DNA of 64,000 bases. It comes from Elusimicrobiota bacterium. GTDB taxonomy: Bacteria > Elusimicrobiota > Elusimicrobia > UBA1565 > UBA9628. Below are positions 15,084 through 23,487 of the stretch, piece after piece. The stretch covers positions 1 through 64,000 of the forward strand of contig JACPFR010000050.1 in the NCBI GenBank assembly GCA_016182905.1, in the 5' to 3' direction. Position 1 is the first letter of the stretch; each line of letters opens with the position of its first letter. Position numbers and translations under genes: made by a program. The notes below the pieces were generated by a model. It ran no database searches. It was not told the origin of the DNA and worked only from the letters and a program-made list of their open reading frames with translations.

Positions 15084-15926
15084 ATGAGAGCATTGACCTT
15101 CCTCGCCTCGCGTTTCGTCGCGGGCGACGACATCTCCGACGCGATCGAGGCCGTGCGCGCGCTGAACGCCGACGGCCTCAAGGCCACGCTCGACAACCTG
15201 GGCGAGGACAGCCTCGACGAGAAGCACGCGCTCGCCGCCGCCGAGGAGAACCTGACGATGCTGCGCCGCCTCGCCGAGTCCAGCGTGGACGCCAACATCT
15301 CGCTGAAGCTCACCCAACTCGGGCTCGCTTTCGACGAGAAGCTCGCGACCGACAGCCTCCACCGCATCGTCACCGAGGCGGAGCGCCTGAAGACCTTCGT
15401 GCGCATCGACATGGAAGGCTCGCAGTGGACGCAGAAGACGCTCGACATCTTCTACGCCATGCACGAGAAGCACCCCGGCGTCGGGATCGTGCTCCAGTCG
15501 ATGCTGCGCCGCACCGAGGCTGACTGCAGGGACGCCGTCGAGCGCAAGGCGCGCGTGCGCCTATGCAAGGGCGCCTACAAGGAGCCCGCCTCCGTCGCCT
15601 TCCAGGACAAGAGGGAGGTGGACGCGAGCTACGACCGCTGCGCGGCGATCCTGGCGAAAGCCCCGATCCCCGCCATGGCCACGCACGACGACGCGCGCAT
15701 CGAGGCGGCGCTGAAGGCCTTCGACGCGGCCGGCCTGGTCAAGTCCGACTACGAGCTGCAGATGCTGTACGGCATCCGCGGCAAGCGCGCGCGGGAGCTG
15801 CGCGAGGCGGGCCACACGGTGCGCATCTACGTCCCGTACGGCAGCCATTGGTTCCCGTACTTCTACCGGCGCATCCGCGAGCGCAAGGAGAACCTGCTGT
15901 TCGTGGCGAGGAATTTCTTCGAATGA
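15084..15926 (+). CDS. proline dehydrogenase (monofunctional)
   Basis: A 280-residue flavoenzyme of the PRODH family, oxidising L-proline to Δ1-pyrroline-5-carboxylate with FAD. Recognised segments are ANISLKLTQLGLAFD, FVRIDMEGS, GIVLQSMLRRTEAD, VRLCKGAYKEP, MATHDD, YELQMLYGIRG and the C-terminal VRIYVPYGSHWFPYFYRRIRER, whose two arginines bind the proline carboxylate. There is no fused P5C dehydrogenase domain. Its stop overlaps the start of the threonine dehydrogenase gene (ATGA), tying two amino-acid catabolic enzymes together. Confidence 0.93.
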   Translation: MRALTFLASRFVAGDDISDAIEAVRALNADGLKATLDNLGEDSLDEKHALAAAEENLTMLRRLAESSVDANISLKLTQLGLAFDEKLATDSLHRIVTEAERLKTFVRIDMEGSQWTQKTLDIFYAMHEKHPGVGIVLQSMLRRTEADCRDAVERKARVRLCKGAYKEPASVAFQDKREVDASYDRCAAILAKAPIPAMATHDDARIEAALKAFDAAGLVKSDYELQMLYGIRGKRARELREAGHTVRIYVPYGSHWFPYFYRRIRERKENLLFVARNFFE

Positions 15927-16945
15927 AAGCCCTATTGAAAAAGACGCCCGCCCCCGGCGCGGCCTTCGAGACGACCGACGACCTGCGCATCAAGCCCGAC
16001 GAGGTGCTGGTCAAGGTGCACCGGGCCTCCATCTGCGGCTCCGACCTGCCCATCTACGGCTGGAATTCGTGGGCGCCTGAACGATTCAAAACCCCGAGCA
16101 CCTTCGGCCACGAGTTCTGCGGCACGATCGCCGAGGTCGGCGCGTCCGCGCGCGACTTCAAGAAGGGGGACTTCGTCTCCGTCGAGAGCCACATCTTCTG
16201 CGGGCTCTGCTACCAGTGCCAGAACGGCCAGCGCCACGTCTGCCGCGAGATGAAGATCATCGGCGTGGACGGCCCCGGCGGCTTCGGCGAGTACGCGGCC
16301 GTGCCCGCGCGCTGCGCGTGGAAGCACAGCGACGACTCCTTGCGCGACATGGGCTCGCTGTTCGAGCCGTTCGGCAACGCCGTTTACTCCGTGCTCGTCG
16401 AGCCCGTCGCCGCCAAGTCGGTGCTCGTGATGGGCTGCGGCCCGCAGGGGCTGTTCTCGATCGCCGTGGCGAAGGCCTCGGGCGCCGACCGCATCGTCGC
16501 GGTGGAGGGCTCGAAGTACCGCGCGGAGCTGGCGCTGCGCATGGGGGCCACGACCGTCGTCGCCCCCGGCGAGGACCCGGTCAAGGCCGGCAAGGTGAAG
16601 GACGGCTACGACGTCGTCTGCGAGATGTCCGGCGCCCAGGCCGCCATCACCCAGGCCTTCAAGTGCGTGCGCAGCGGCGGCCGCATCACCGCGTTCGGCA
16701 TCCCCTCGAAGAAGGTCGAATTGGACTGGGCGAACGACCTCATCTTCAAAGGCGTGCGCGTGCACGGCATCGTCGGCCGCGAGATCTTCGAGACGTGGTA
16801 CAAGGCGGACCGCCTGCTGCGCTCCGGCGCCGTCGACCTGAGGCCCGTGGTCACGCACACCTTCCCGCTGAAGGACTTCGCGGCGGGCTTCGCGGCGATG
16901 ACCTCTCCCGACCGCGACTGCGGCAAGGTCGTCTTCGTCCCTTAG
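15923..16945 (+). CDS. tdh: L-threonine 3-dehydrogenase
   Basis: A 340-residue zinc-dependent medium-chain dehydrogenase. It follows the E. coli Tdh pattern: MKALLKK at the start, ASICGSDLPIYGWNSW with the catalytic-zinc Cys, FGHEFCGTIAEVG, VSVESHIFCGLCYQCQNGQRHVC (structural zinc cysteines), LFEPFGNAVYSVL, a Rossmann VMGCGPQGLFSIAVAK, and GREIFETWYKADRLL. It oxidises threonine to 2-amino-3-ketobutyrate, which Kbl (encoded at 21748-22947) would cleave to glycine and acetyl-CoA. It is coupled by ATGA overlap to proline dehydrogenase. Confidence 0.9.
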   Translation: MKALLKKTPAPGAAFETTDDLRIKPDEVLVKVHRASICGSDLPIYGWNSWAPERFKTPSTFGHEFCGTIAEVGASARDFKKGDFVSVESHIFCGLCYQCQNGQRHVCREMKIIGVDGPGGFGEYAAVPARCAWKHSDDSLRDMGSLFEPFGNAVYSVLVEPVAAKSVLVMGCGPQGLFSIAVAKASGADRIVAVEGSKYRAELALRMGATTVVAPGEDPVKAGKVKDGYDVVCEMSGAQAAITQAFKCVRSGGRITAFGIPSKKVELDWANDLIFKGVRVHGIVGREIFETWYKADRLLRSGAVDLRPVVTHTFPLKDFAAGFAAMTSPDRDCGKVVFVP

Positions 16946-16951
16946 GCCGGG

Positions 16952-17443
16952 CTACGGCTTCGGCTTGAAGGTGCGCAGCAGCTCCTCGAAGGCTGGGCGG
17001 CCCGAGGGCGCGCCGGCGGGCCAGGTGTGCTCGAGGACGAACAGCCCGCGCGGGGTCGGCAGCGACACGACGCGCGAGGAGAGCTTCTTGACCCCGCCGT
17101 GCGGGTCCGGGAACTCGGAGTCGCTCAGGAACTCCCAGGCCCTCGCCCCTCCGGCCGCGGTCTCCCTCAGCGGCGTGGGCAGGCCCGGGCGCGCGGCGCG
17201 GTAGGCCTCGGGCGTCGTCGCGGGGTGCAGCGACACGCGGATCATCTCGGTGAAGGCGCCGGGCCCGGAGGGGGGGCCGAAGAAGGCCGCTTTGCGCGTC
17301 TCGGCCGGGGAGTCGTCCACCTTCCAGCCGCCCGGCAAGGTCGCGGTGAAGCTGTCGTCGTCGGGACGGTACTCGGCCGGCGCGTCGGGCGCGGGGCGCG
17401 AGCAGGCGGCGGCGGCGAGGACGGCGATCAGTATCAATCTCAT
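16952..17443 (-). CDS. lipoprotein of unknown function
   Basis: A 163-residue protein whose N-terminus (MRLILIAVLAAAACSRP) is a lipoprotein signal with Cys14 as the likely lipidated residue. The mature part resembles compact periplasmic lipoproteins with a PsbP/DUF1795-like outline (YRPDDDSFTATLPGGWKVDD; TWPAGAPSGRPAFEELLRTFKP); this is only a resemblance. Its ATG overlaps the stop of the metalloprotease-like gene (ATGA), so the two are co-translated. Confidence 0.7.
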   Translation of the reverse strand: MRLILIAVLAAAACSRPAPDAPAEYRPDDDSFTATLPGGWKVDDSPAETRKAAFFGPPSGPGAFTEMIRVSLHPATTPEAYRAARPGLPTPLRETAAGGARAWEFLSDSEFPDPHGGVKKLSSRVVSLPTPRGLFVLEHTWPAGAPSGRPAFEELLRTFKPKP

Positions 17444-19509
17444 TTTGTTTTAGCCGCGCGCGCTCTGCGGATGCGGGCGGGGAGGTCTCCGGGTTCGCGC
17501 AGGACGTTGGCCCACCCGTCGGCGCGGTCGAGCAGCTCCGCGCGCTCGCGCGGGAGCTTGAGGGCCTTGGCGAGGAGCTCCTCGGCGATCGAGCGGGCGT
17601 CTCGCTCGTAGGCGGCGGCCAGCGAGGGCGGCACCGGGCGTTTCCTGAAGTGGAGCCGGCTGATGACCTGGCCCCCGGCCGCGAGGCGCGCGTCGCGCAG
17701 CGCGGGGCCTTCGGCGGCGGCGACCCAGGCGGCGGCCTTGCCGGCCAGCGCGTCGAGACGCTCCTCGCCGCCGTCGAGCGTGCCCGGGGGCAGGCTCAGC
17801 GCCGCCGTCAGCGCCCGGTCGGCGGCGCCGGTCCTCTCGTAGTAGGAGACGAGCCTCGTTCCCGCCTCGCGCCGCAGGGCGGGCACCGTCGCGAGGAAAT
17901 CCCGCTCGCGCTTGTCGACCTCGGCCCGGTAGGACCGCAGCTCCGCGTCGCCCAGGTCGAAGCCGGCCAGCTTGAGCCTCTGCTCGATCCAGTCCCGGAC
18001 CCCGCCGCCGGCCTGGAGCGAGCGCGCCGTCCGCCGGCGCACCGCCTGGCGCGCCGCGACGTCGTCGAGCTTCGCGCTGCCCGAGAAGGTGGAGAGGTAC
18101 GTCCGCGTGACGTCGTCCTTGAACGCCGCCGGGTCGTAGATCAGCTTCAGGCAATAGTCCCGCCAGGGGTTGCGGTCGATCGCGTCAGGGCTCTTCGAGA
18201 GCGTGTAGCGGCAATGCTCGCGATGGGCCTCGTGCTCCTTGGCGAGCGGGTTGGCCGCCGGAAGGTTGCCGCGGATGGCCTCGTCGTCGATGCGGTTGCG
18301 CCGCGACTGCGCGGCGTGGGTCAGCTCGTGGAAGTACATGACGTCGAGGCTGTCGACGAACAAGGGCAGCAAGGACGGGTCCTCGGCGAGGAGCTTGGAG
18401 ACCTGCTTCGCGTCGGCGAGCCGGTCCTTGATCCTGGCGAACTTCTCCGGGGACAGCCGGGCGTGCATGGCCCTCACGATGACCCAGTGGTTGATGACCA
18501 TGCGGTCGCCGGTGACGTCGTACTGCGCGCCGGGGGCGTTCGGGTCGTTGGGGCTTTGCGTGAGCTTGAGGACCATGACGTCGGGAAGCCGCAGGCCGTT
18601 GCGTCCGCGGAAACGGGCGAGAAGCTCGCGCCCCGGCGCGGTCTTCATCATCTCGGCGTTGAAGGCGGCGCTGAGCGCGGCGCCGAGCTTGCGCTCGTCG
18701 GGGTCCGGGATGCCCTTGCGGCGCGCGGCGACCCCGGGGCCCGAGCCGGGGATCGCGGCCGAGACGAAGTCGGTGAAGGCTCGCTGGCCGTCGAAGAACC
18801 TCGTCGAATCAGCGTAGGAGACCGTCGCGGGCGCGCGCAGCTGCCCGACCGTCGTCCCGGCGCGCTTGAGGAGCTCCCGGATCCTCGGGGGGAGGACGGT
18901 GCCCGCCTGCGCCAGCGCCAGCATGTGCTTGCGCACGTCCTCCGGCACGGGCCGCGACGCGTCGAGCCCCTCGAGCTTGCCCAGGAGCGTCTCCATGGCC
19001 ATGTGCGCCTGACCGCGGCGGTTCGTCTCACGCCAGACCATCAGCGTGACGGTGTCCAGGGGCTTGGCGTCCGGCCCCATCAGGCGGCAGGTCGCCTCGT
19101 CGAGGCGGTAGCCCGCGTACACGAAGCCCTGCCACACCGAGGCGTCGAGCTGCTCGGTCGCCGCGTCGAAGGGCCTGTGCAGGGCGTCCATGTGCGCCCG
19201 GCTGACCACGACGCCGGCGGGGTCGATGAGGCGGCCCGCCCTGTCGTCGATGCGGTAGCCGATCATCTCCCAGTACACGCGCTCCTTGTCCGGGATGGGC
19301 TCCGCGCGCAGGTCTAAGGGGGGCCCTCCGGCGGGGATGGGAGCCGGGGGGGCGGCGGACGCGTGCCCCGTGCAGCGTCCCTCGGGCATGGCGACGGCGG
19401 GCCCGGGGGCGCCGGCGCTGGCGTGGATATGCCCGGGGTAGCCGAACGGGCAGGCCGCCGCCGAGGCGGCGAGCAGGAGGAACGCCGGGAGGGGTGCCAG
19501 CGCGCGCAT
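17440..19509 (-). CDS. secreted HExxH metalloprotease-like protein
   Basis: A 689-residue protein with a Sec signal (about residues 1-20). Around residues 394-398 it has MYFHELTHAAQ, an HExxH zinc motif, followed ~25 residues later by KEHEAHRE with a candidate third ligand glutamate. This arrangement is typical of gluzincin-type peptidases, but no named family is obvious. The first 140 residues include two similar units (YWEMIGYRIDDRAGRLIDPAG and FVYAGYRLDEATCRLMGPDAK). The C-terminal ~200 residues are helical. ATG 19509 lies 6 nt after TATACT. It is the first gene before the lipoprotein. Confidence 0.65.
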   Translation of the reverse strand: MRALAPLPAFLLLAASAAACPFGYPGHIHASAGAPGPAVAMPEGRCTGHASAAPPAPIPAGGPPLDLRAEPIPDKERVYWEMIGYRIDDRAGRLIDPAGVVVSRAHMDALHRPFDAATEQLDASVWQGFVYAGYRLDEATCRLMGPDAKPLDTVTLMVWRETNRRGQAHMAMETLLGKLEGLDASRPVPEDVRKHMLALAQAGTVLPPRIRELLKRAGTTVGQLRAPATVSYADSTRFFDGQRAFTDFVSAAIPGSGPGVAARRKGIPDPDERKLGAALSAAFNAEMMKTAPGRELLARFRGRNGLRLPDVMVLKLTQSPNDPNAPGAQYDVTGDRMVINHWVIVRAMHARLSPEKFARIKDRLADAKQVSKLLAEDPSLLPLFVDSLDVMYFHELTHAAQSRRNRIDDEAIRGNLPAANPLAKEHEAHREHCRYTLSKSPDAIDRNPWRDYCLKLIYDPAAFKDDVTRTYLSTFSGSAKLDDVAARQAVRRRTARSLQAGGGVRDWIEQRLKLAGFDLGDAELRSYRAEVDKRERDFLATVPALRREAGTRLVSYYERTGAADRALTAALSLPPGTLDGGEERLDALAGKAAAWVAAAEGPALRDARLAAGGQVISRLHFRKRPVPPSLAAAYERDARSIAEELLAKALKLPRERAELLDRADGWANVLREPGDLPARIRRARAAKTK

Positions 19510-19515
19510 GGGTCC

Positions 19516-19521
19516 AGTATA
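19516..19521 (-). promoter_or_regulatory. -10 box TATACT of the metalloprotease-lipoprotein pair
   Basis: TATACT on the minus strand with 6 nt to ATG 19509; leaderless mRNA expected. Confidence 0.45.
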
Positions 19522-19612
19522 GGTCGGGAACCGAGTTCTTTCAATGTCTTTTTTCTGGAGGGAGATCCCTTCACCCGCGGCCCGTGCCCCTTCTCGGGCG
19601 CGGAAAATCGTC

Positions 19613-19618
19613 TATAAT
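19613..19618 (+). promoter_or_regulatory. -10 box TATAAT of the winged-helix regulator
   Basis: A perfect TATAAT, 12 nt before ATG 19631, implying a leader of only about 5 nt. Confidence 0.45.
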
Positions 19619-19630
19619 ACTAGACATACC

Positions 19631-20254
19631 ATGATCTACCTGAAAGGCCATCTCTCCCGACCCCTGGACGCCGTCCTGACCGCCCCGAGCCGCCTCGCCG
19701 TGCTGCGCGCGCTGTTCCGCGCGAAGTCCCCGCTGTCGGGGCGGGCGCTCGCGCGCCTGGCGGGGATCAATCATCAGGGCGCGGCGGTCGCCCTCGCGGG
19801 GCTGGCCAAGCTCGGCCTGGTCGAGCGGCGGCCCGCGGGACGCTCCGACCAGTGGCGGCTCGAGCGGAAGGGCTGGCTCATGAGCGAGCTCCTCCTGCCC
19901 CTGCTCGAGCGCGAGGCCGAGCACGCCGGCGCCGTCGTCGACGCGATCCGCAAGGGCCTGCGCGGCAAGGCCGCCGCGGTGTTCGTCGCCGGCGCGGCGG
20001 CGAAGGGCCGCCTCGAGCCGGGACGCCCCGTGGAGCTCGTGGTCGTGGAGGGCGCGATCGGCCGCCGTCCCCTGTCCGAGGCGCTCCGCGACCTCGGCGC
20101 GCGCCTGAAGGAGCAATGGTCGCTGCCTCTCGAGGCGCGCGTCCTTGCGCGCCGCGACGCGGCCCGCGCGGCCGCCGTCGAGGACCTGTGGGAGCTTCTT
20201 CCCGTCGAAGGGCCCCCGTCCTACTTCGCGGCGGGAACGATCGACCAGCGGTAG
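19631..20254 (+). CDS. winged-helix protein with nucleotidyltransferase-like tail
   Basis: A 207-residue protein. Residues ~10-80 form a winged-helix DNA-binding domain (VLRALFRAKSPLSGRALARL, then HQGAAVALAGLAKLGLVERR and a wing ending QWRLERKGW), MarR/ArsR-like in outline. The C-terminal half (VFVAGAAAKGRLEPGRPVELVVV, LSEALRDLGARLKEQWSLPLEARVL) follows the layout of a minimal nucleotidyltransferase fold, but the catalytic GS-x-AxGxxxxxSDxD signature is degraded. It is probably a transcriptional regulator. It overlaps the convergent glycosyltransferase gene by 34 nt. Confidence 0.65.
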   Translation: MIYLKGHLSRPLDAVLTAPSRLAVLRALFRAKSPLSGRALARLAGINHQGAAVALAGLAKLGLVERRPAGRSDQWRLERKGWLMSELLLPLLEREAEHAGAVVDAIRKGLRGKAAAVFVAGAAAKGRLEPGRPVELVVVEGAIGRRPLSEALRDLGARLKEQWSLPLEARVLARRDAARAAAVEDLWELLPVEGPPSYFAAGTIDQR

Positions 20255-21723
20255 TAGGGCGGCGCGGGGCAGGCCGGGCACTGATCGGACTCGAAGGCGA
20301 GCGCGGCGTCGCAGCCCGGGACGGGGTTCCCGGCGCGGTGAAAGAAAAGCGGGATCGCGGTGAAGCTTCGCTCGGCGTGGGCGACCTCGCAGGCGCGCGA
20401 GGCGTCGAAGGCGGCGAACAGGCCTTCCTTGCGCGCGAAATCCTTGGAGTTCTCCTTGCGCCAGCCGACGTGGAAGTCCAGCGGCGGCCGCTCCGCGGGA
20501 GAGGCCAGCTCGCGCAGGAGGCAGCCCTGGGTCGCGAGCGCCGCTCCGAGCGCGCAGAGATAGACGAAGCGCTTGTCCGCGCGCGCGAGGCGAGGCAGGG
20601 CGGCGGCGAGCGCCGCCGTGCTCAGCAGCGCGGGCAGCGAGTAATAACGCAGGGAGCTCGTGTGCCGGAAGGCGATGAACACCGCGGCGAAGGCGGCCGG
20701 CCACAGCAGCACGGTGCGCTCGTGGAAGCTCAGGCTCTCGTCGTGCCAGGCGCGGACGCAGCTCCAGGCGAGCAGGCCGGCCAGGAACACCCCCCAGGCG
20801 TGGAGCAGGAGGCTCAGCGGCCCGGGGAGAGCCAGGGAGAACAGGCGCTTGAACACGACGGGGCCGGCGAAGACCTGGATCATGGGGACGACGTGCCAGC
20901 CGGCGAAAGCGGCGATCGTCAGCGCGAGCAGGACCTCGAGCGGACGCCGGAAGCGCGTGAACGGCGCGAGCAGGAGCTCCCTCGGGGCGCGCCGGACCCC
21001 CGCGGCGGCCAGCGCCGGCAGGACCACGAGCGCGGAGAGCAGCAAAGGCCGGTGCGCGACCCACATCTCGTCGGTGAGCGGCTGCTTGACGAGCGCCAGG
21101 GCGACGCCGGCCGCGAGCGCCCCCGCGGCGTCGCGCAGGCGCCCCGCGGCCTCCGCCTCGCCGCGCCAGGCGGCCCGCGCCCCGAAGAGCACGACGAGCG
21201 AGGCGGGGATCGAGAGATAGATGAAGTGGTTCACGACCCCGATCATGGTGAGCGCGACGAGGACGGCGCCGCCTCCCGGCCGGGCCAGCGCGGCCAGCGT
21301 GCCGAGGATCAGGATCGGATGCAGCGCGTACACCTCCCACGCCAGGCGCCCCTTCAGCAGGTAGAAGGCCGAGCCCGCGCACAGCAGGGCCCAGGAGGCG
21401 GCGGCCCCGGGCGAGACGCGGCGGCGCAGGTGCGCCCAGACGCCGATCACCGCGGCGGCGTTGAGCAGCGCGCCGGGCAGGCGCAGCGTCTCGAGGGAGA
21501 TGCCCCGCGCGTCGTAGAACGCGGCCAGGAGCCGGGCGTACAGCGCGCTCGTGTAATGGTTCATCGCGTGCGGGGAGTACAGACCGGCGCCGCGGAGCCG
21601 GTCGGCGAAGAGCCCGATCCAGGCCTCGTCGAGCGACATCGCCGGCACGTCGGCCAGCCGCGCGAGCAGGCCGTACAGGCACACGGCGAGGAGGAGGAGG
21701 GCGGCCGCGTCCGTGCGCTTCAT
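20221..21723 (-). CDS. GT-C type membrane glycosyltransferase (ArnT/PMT-like)
   Basis: A 500-residue polytopic protein with about ten transmembrane helices. The first extracytoplasmic loop carries SLDEAWIGLFADRL (~30-43), the acidic GT-C motif (D-E) used by GT39/ArnT-like enzymes that transfer sugar from polyprenyl-phosphate donors. A hydrophilic C-terminal domain (~420-500) contains four cysteines. Substrate unknown. ATG 21723 is 6 nt after TAGAAT and only 24 bp separate it from the divergent kbl start. Confidence 0.7.
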   Translation of the reverse strand: MKRTDAAALLLLAVCLYGLLARLADVPAMSLDEAWIGLFADRLRGAGLYSPHAMNHYTSALYARLLAAFYDARGISLETLRLPGALLNAAAVIGVWAHLRRRVSPGAAASWALLCAGSAFYLLKGRLAWEVYALHPILILGTLAALARPGGGAVLVALTMIGVVNHFIYLSIPASLVVLFGARAAWRGEAEAAGRLRDAAGALAAGVALALVKQPLTDEMWVAHRPLLLSALVVLPALAAAGVRRAPRELLLAPFTRFRRPLEVLLALTIAAFAGWHVVPMIQVFAGPVVFKRLFSLALPGPLSLLLHAWGVFLAGLLAWSCVRAWHDESLSFHERTVLLWPAAFAAVFIAFRHTSSLRYYSLPALLSTAALAAALPRLARADKRFVYLCALGAALATQGCLLRELASPAERPPLDFHVGWRKENSKDFARKEGLFAAFDASRACEVAHAERSFTAIPLFFHRAGNPVPGCDAALAFESDQCPACPAPPYYRWSIVPAAK

Positions 21724-21729
21724 GGCCGT

Positions 21730-21741
21730 ATTCTATATAAT
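21730..21741. promoter_or_regulatory. back-to-back divergent -10 boxes (glycosyltransferase / kbl)
   Basis: TAGAAT (minus, complement of 21730-21735) and TATAAT (plus, 21736-21741) abut exactly; each lies 6 nt from its own ATG (21723 and 21748). The -35 region of each gene must then lie inside the coding sequence of the other. Simultaneous occupancy by two polymerases is impossible, so the genes are expected to be mutually exclusive at initiation. Confidence 0.6.
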
Positions 21742-21747
21742 CGGCGC

Positions 21748-22947
21748 ATGACGACTAAGACCGACTCTTTGATGGATTTCCTCGACGCCGAGAACGCCCA
21801 GCTCAAGACCGAGGGCCGCTTCGTCCGGCTGCGCGTGCTCACCGGCCACCAGGCCCCCGTCTCCGTCGTGGACGGCAAGAAGGTCGTGAACCTGACCTCC
21901 AACAACTATCTCGACCTGACCGAGCACCCGAAGCTCAAGGCCGCCGCCAAGGCCGCCATCGACACCCACGGCGTCGGCACCGCGGCGGTGCGTCCGATCA
22001 TCGGCACCCAGGACATCCACCTCGCGCTCGAGCGGAAGCTCGCCGAGTTCAAGGGCACCGAGTCCGCGCTCGTCTTCCAGTCCGGCTTCACCGTCAACGT
22101 CGCCTGCTGCCAGAGCCTGATGAGCGACCCCAAGGACCTCTTGATCTCCGACGAGCTCAACCACGCCTCCATCATCGACGGCGCCCGCCTGGCCAAGGCC
22201 GCGCGCAAGGTGTACCCGCACAAGGATATGAAAGCCTTGCAGGCCATCCTCGAGACGCCCGAGGCGAAGGGCGCCCGCCGCAAGATGATCGTCACCGACG
22301 GCGTCTTCTCGATGGACGGCGACCTGGCGCCCCTGCCGGAGATCGTGGACCTCGCCGAGCGCCACGGCGCCTTCGTCATGGTCGACGACGCGCACGCCTC
22401 CGGCGTCATGGGCGAGAACGGCCGCGGCACCCCGAACCACTTCAAGGTCTCCGAGCGCGTCCAGGTGTCGATCGGCACGCTCTCCAAGGCCGTCGGCTCC
22501 GTCGGCGGCTACGTCGCGGGCCAGAAGCGCCTGATCGAGTACCTGACCTCGACCGCGCGCCCCTTCACGTTCTCGAGCTCGCACCCGCCGTCGGTGATCG
22601 CCACCTGCGCCGCCGCCATCGACGTGATGCTCGACGAGCCGCAGCGTATTCAAAAGCTGTGGCAGAACGCGGCCCACTTCAAGGAAGGCCTCAAGAAGCT
22701 CGGCTTCGACACCGGCGCCTCGGAGACCCCGATCACGCCGGTGCTGATCGGCGACACCAAGAAGGCGCAGGAGTTCTCCGCGCGCCTGTTCGACGAGGGC
22801 GTCTTCGCGCTCGCGATCTGCTTCCCGATCGTCGCGCGCGGCAAGGACCGCCTGCGCACCATCGTCTCATCGGGGCACACGGCCCAGGACCTCGACTTCG
22901 CGCTCGAGAAGTTCGGCAAGGTCGGCCGCGAGCTCGGCCTGATCTAG
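21748..22947 (+). CDS. kbl: glycine C-acetyltransferase (2-amino-3-ketobutyrate CoA ligase) or close homologue
   Basis: A 399-residue α-oxoamine synthase (PLP fold type I). Motifs are NLTSNNYLDLTEHPKL, GVGTAAVRPIIGTQDIHLALE, ALVFQSGFTVN, DELNHASIIDGARL, TDGVFSMDGDLAPL, VDDAHASGVMG and the PLP lysine in GTLSKAVGSVGGY. The family also includes BioF, but Kbl is favoured because tdh is present 5 kb away and there are no biotin genes nearby. Together Tdh and Kbl convert threonine to glycine plus acetyl-CoA. No Shine-Dalgarno sequence; probably leaderless. Confidence 0.85.
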   Translation: MTTKTDSLMDFLDAENAQLKTEGRFVRLRVLTGHQAPVSVVDGKKVVNLTSNNYLDLTEHPKLKAAAKAAIDTHGVGTAAVRPIIGTQDIHLALERKLAEFKGTESALVFQSGFTVNVACCQSLMSDPKDLLISDELNHASIIDGARLAKAARKVYPHKDMKALQAILETPEAKGARRKMIVTDGVFSMDGDLAPLPEIVDLAERHGAFVMVDDAHASGVMGENGRGTPNHFKVSERVQVSIGTLSKAVGSVGGYVAGQKRLIEYLTSTARPFTFSSSHPPSVIATCAAAIDVMLDEPQRIQKLWQNAAHFKEGLKKLGFDTGASETPITPVLIGDTKKAQEFSARLFDEGVFALAICFPIVARGKDRLRTIVSSGHTAQDLDFALEKFGKVGRELGLI

Positions 22948-22978
22948 CGCTCGGGCTCGCGCCGGCGCGAGTCCGGGT

Positions 22979-23004
22979 CACGACTGTTTCCGGAAACAGT
23001 CGTG
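22979..23004. terminator. perfect 26-bp palindrome after kbl
   Basis: CACGACTGTTTCC followed directly by its complement, 31 nt beyond the kbl stop and 10 nt beyond the end of the convergent gene. It lacks a T-run, so it may be a bidirectional hairpin terminator or a dimeric protein site. Confidence 0.5.
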
Positions 23005-23013
23005 CGCCCATCC

Positions 23014-23487
23014 TCAAGGATAGTCGTGGGCGTTGAATTCGACGGGGTGGAACTTGATTTCGGGCTTCTCGGATTCGTAGACGGCGAGGAGCGCCGACCG
23101 CGCGGCGGCCAGCTTCGCGGCCGGCGCTTTCGCGTCGTGAAGGACGGTCAGGTGGAACGCGGAGTATCTGATCGACGAGGCGATGCGTTCCTCTTTGGTT
23201 CCTTTCGTCTGGCGCGACTCTTGTACCTGCTGATCTCCGTTCTCGGCCTTGGATTGGGTCTTCGTCATCCGGCCCTCGCCGGAGCGGTCGCTGATCTCGA
23301 AATCGCGTTTCGTCTCCAGCGACAAACGGACGAAGGCGGCGCTTCGACCGGCTCCCAGGATCGGATCGAGTACCTTGGCTTGTATGCGGTCGGCGGTCTC
23401 GGTCTCGATGCGGTGGATCGTCATCAGCGACTCGTCGTCGGCCCAAGCCGTCAGGACGAAGAAGGGAAGCAAGAGCAGAATTCTCAT
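23014..23487 (-). CDS. secreted protein resembling a FliF/YscJ ring-building domain
   Basis: A 157-residue product with a signal peptide (~1-16, ending in AWA). The segment RIQAKVLDPILGAGRSAAFVRLSLETKRDFE follows the pattern seen in flagellar MS-ring protein FliF before its β-collar (…LepilGxgxvrvxVxaxxDF). A charged Gln/Thr/Lys-rich insert and then AFHLTVLHDAKAP…IKFHPVEF mirror the second half of that ring domain. The resemblance is by eye and needs a profile search. It is the last of four genes in an operon with FlgT-, FlgP- and FlgO-like genes (4-nt overlap upstream). Confidence 0.5.
   Translation of the reverse strand: MRILLLLPFFVLTAWADDESLMTIHRIETETADRIQAKVLDPILGAGRSAAFVRLSLETKRDFEISDRSGEGRMTKTQSKAENGDQQVQESRQTKGTKEERIASSIRYSAFHLTVLHDAKAPAAKLAAARSALLAVYESEKPEIKFHPVEFNAHDYP

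Noticed and set aside
19852-21740. Very long plus-strand open frame antisense to the glycosyltransferase
   Set aside because: It is the shadow of the GT-C gene in GC-rich DNA; composition is Arg/Gly/Ala with no domain, and only the part from 21748 (Kbl) is real.
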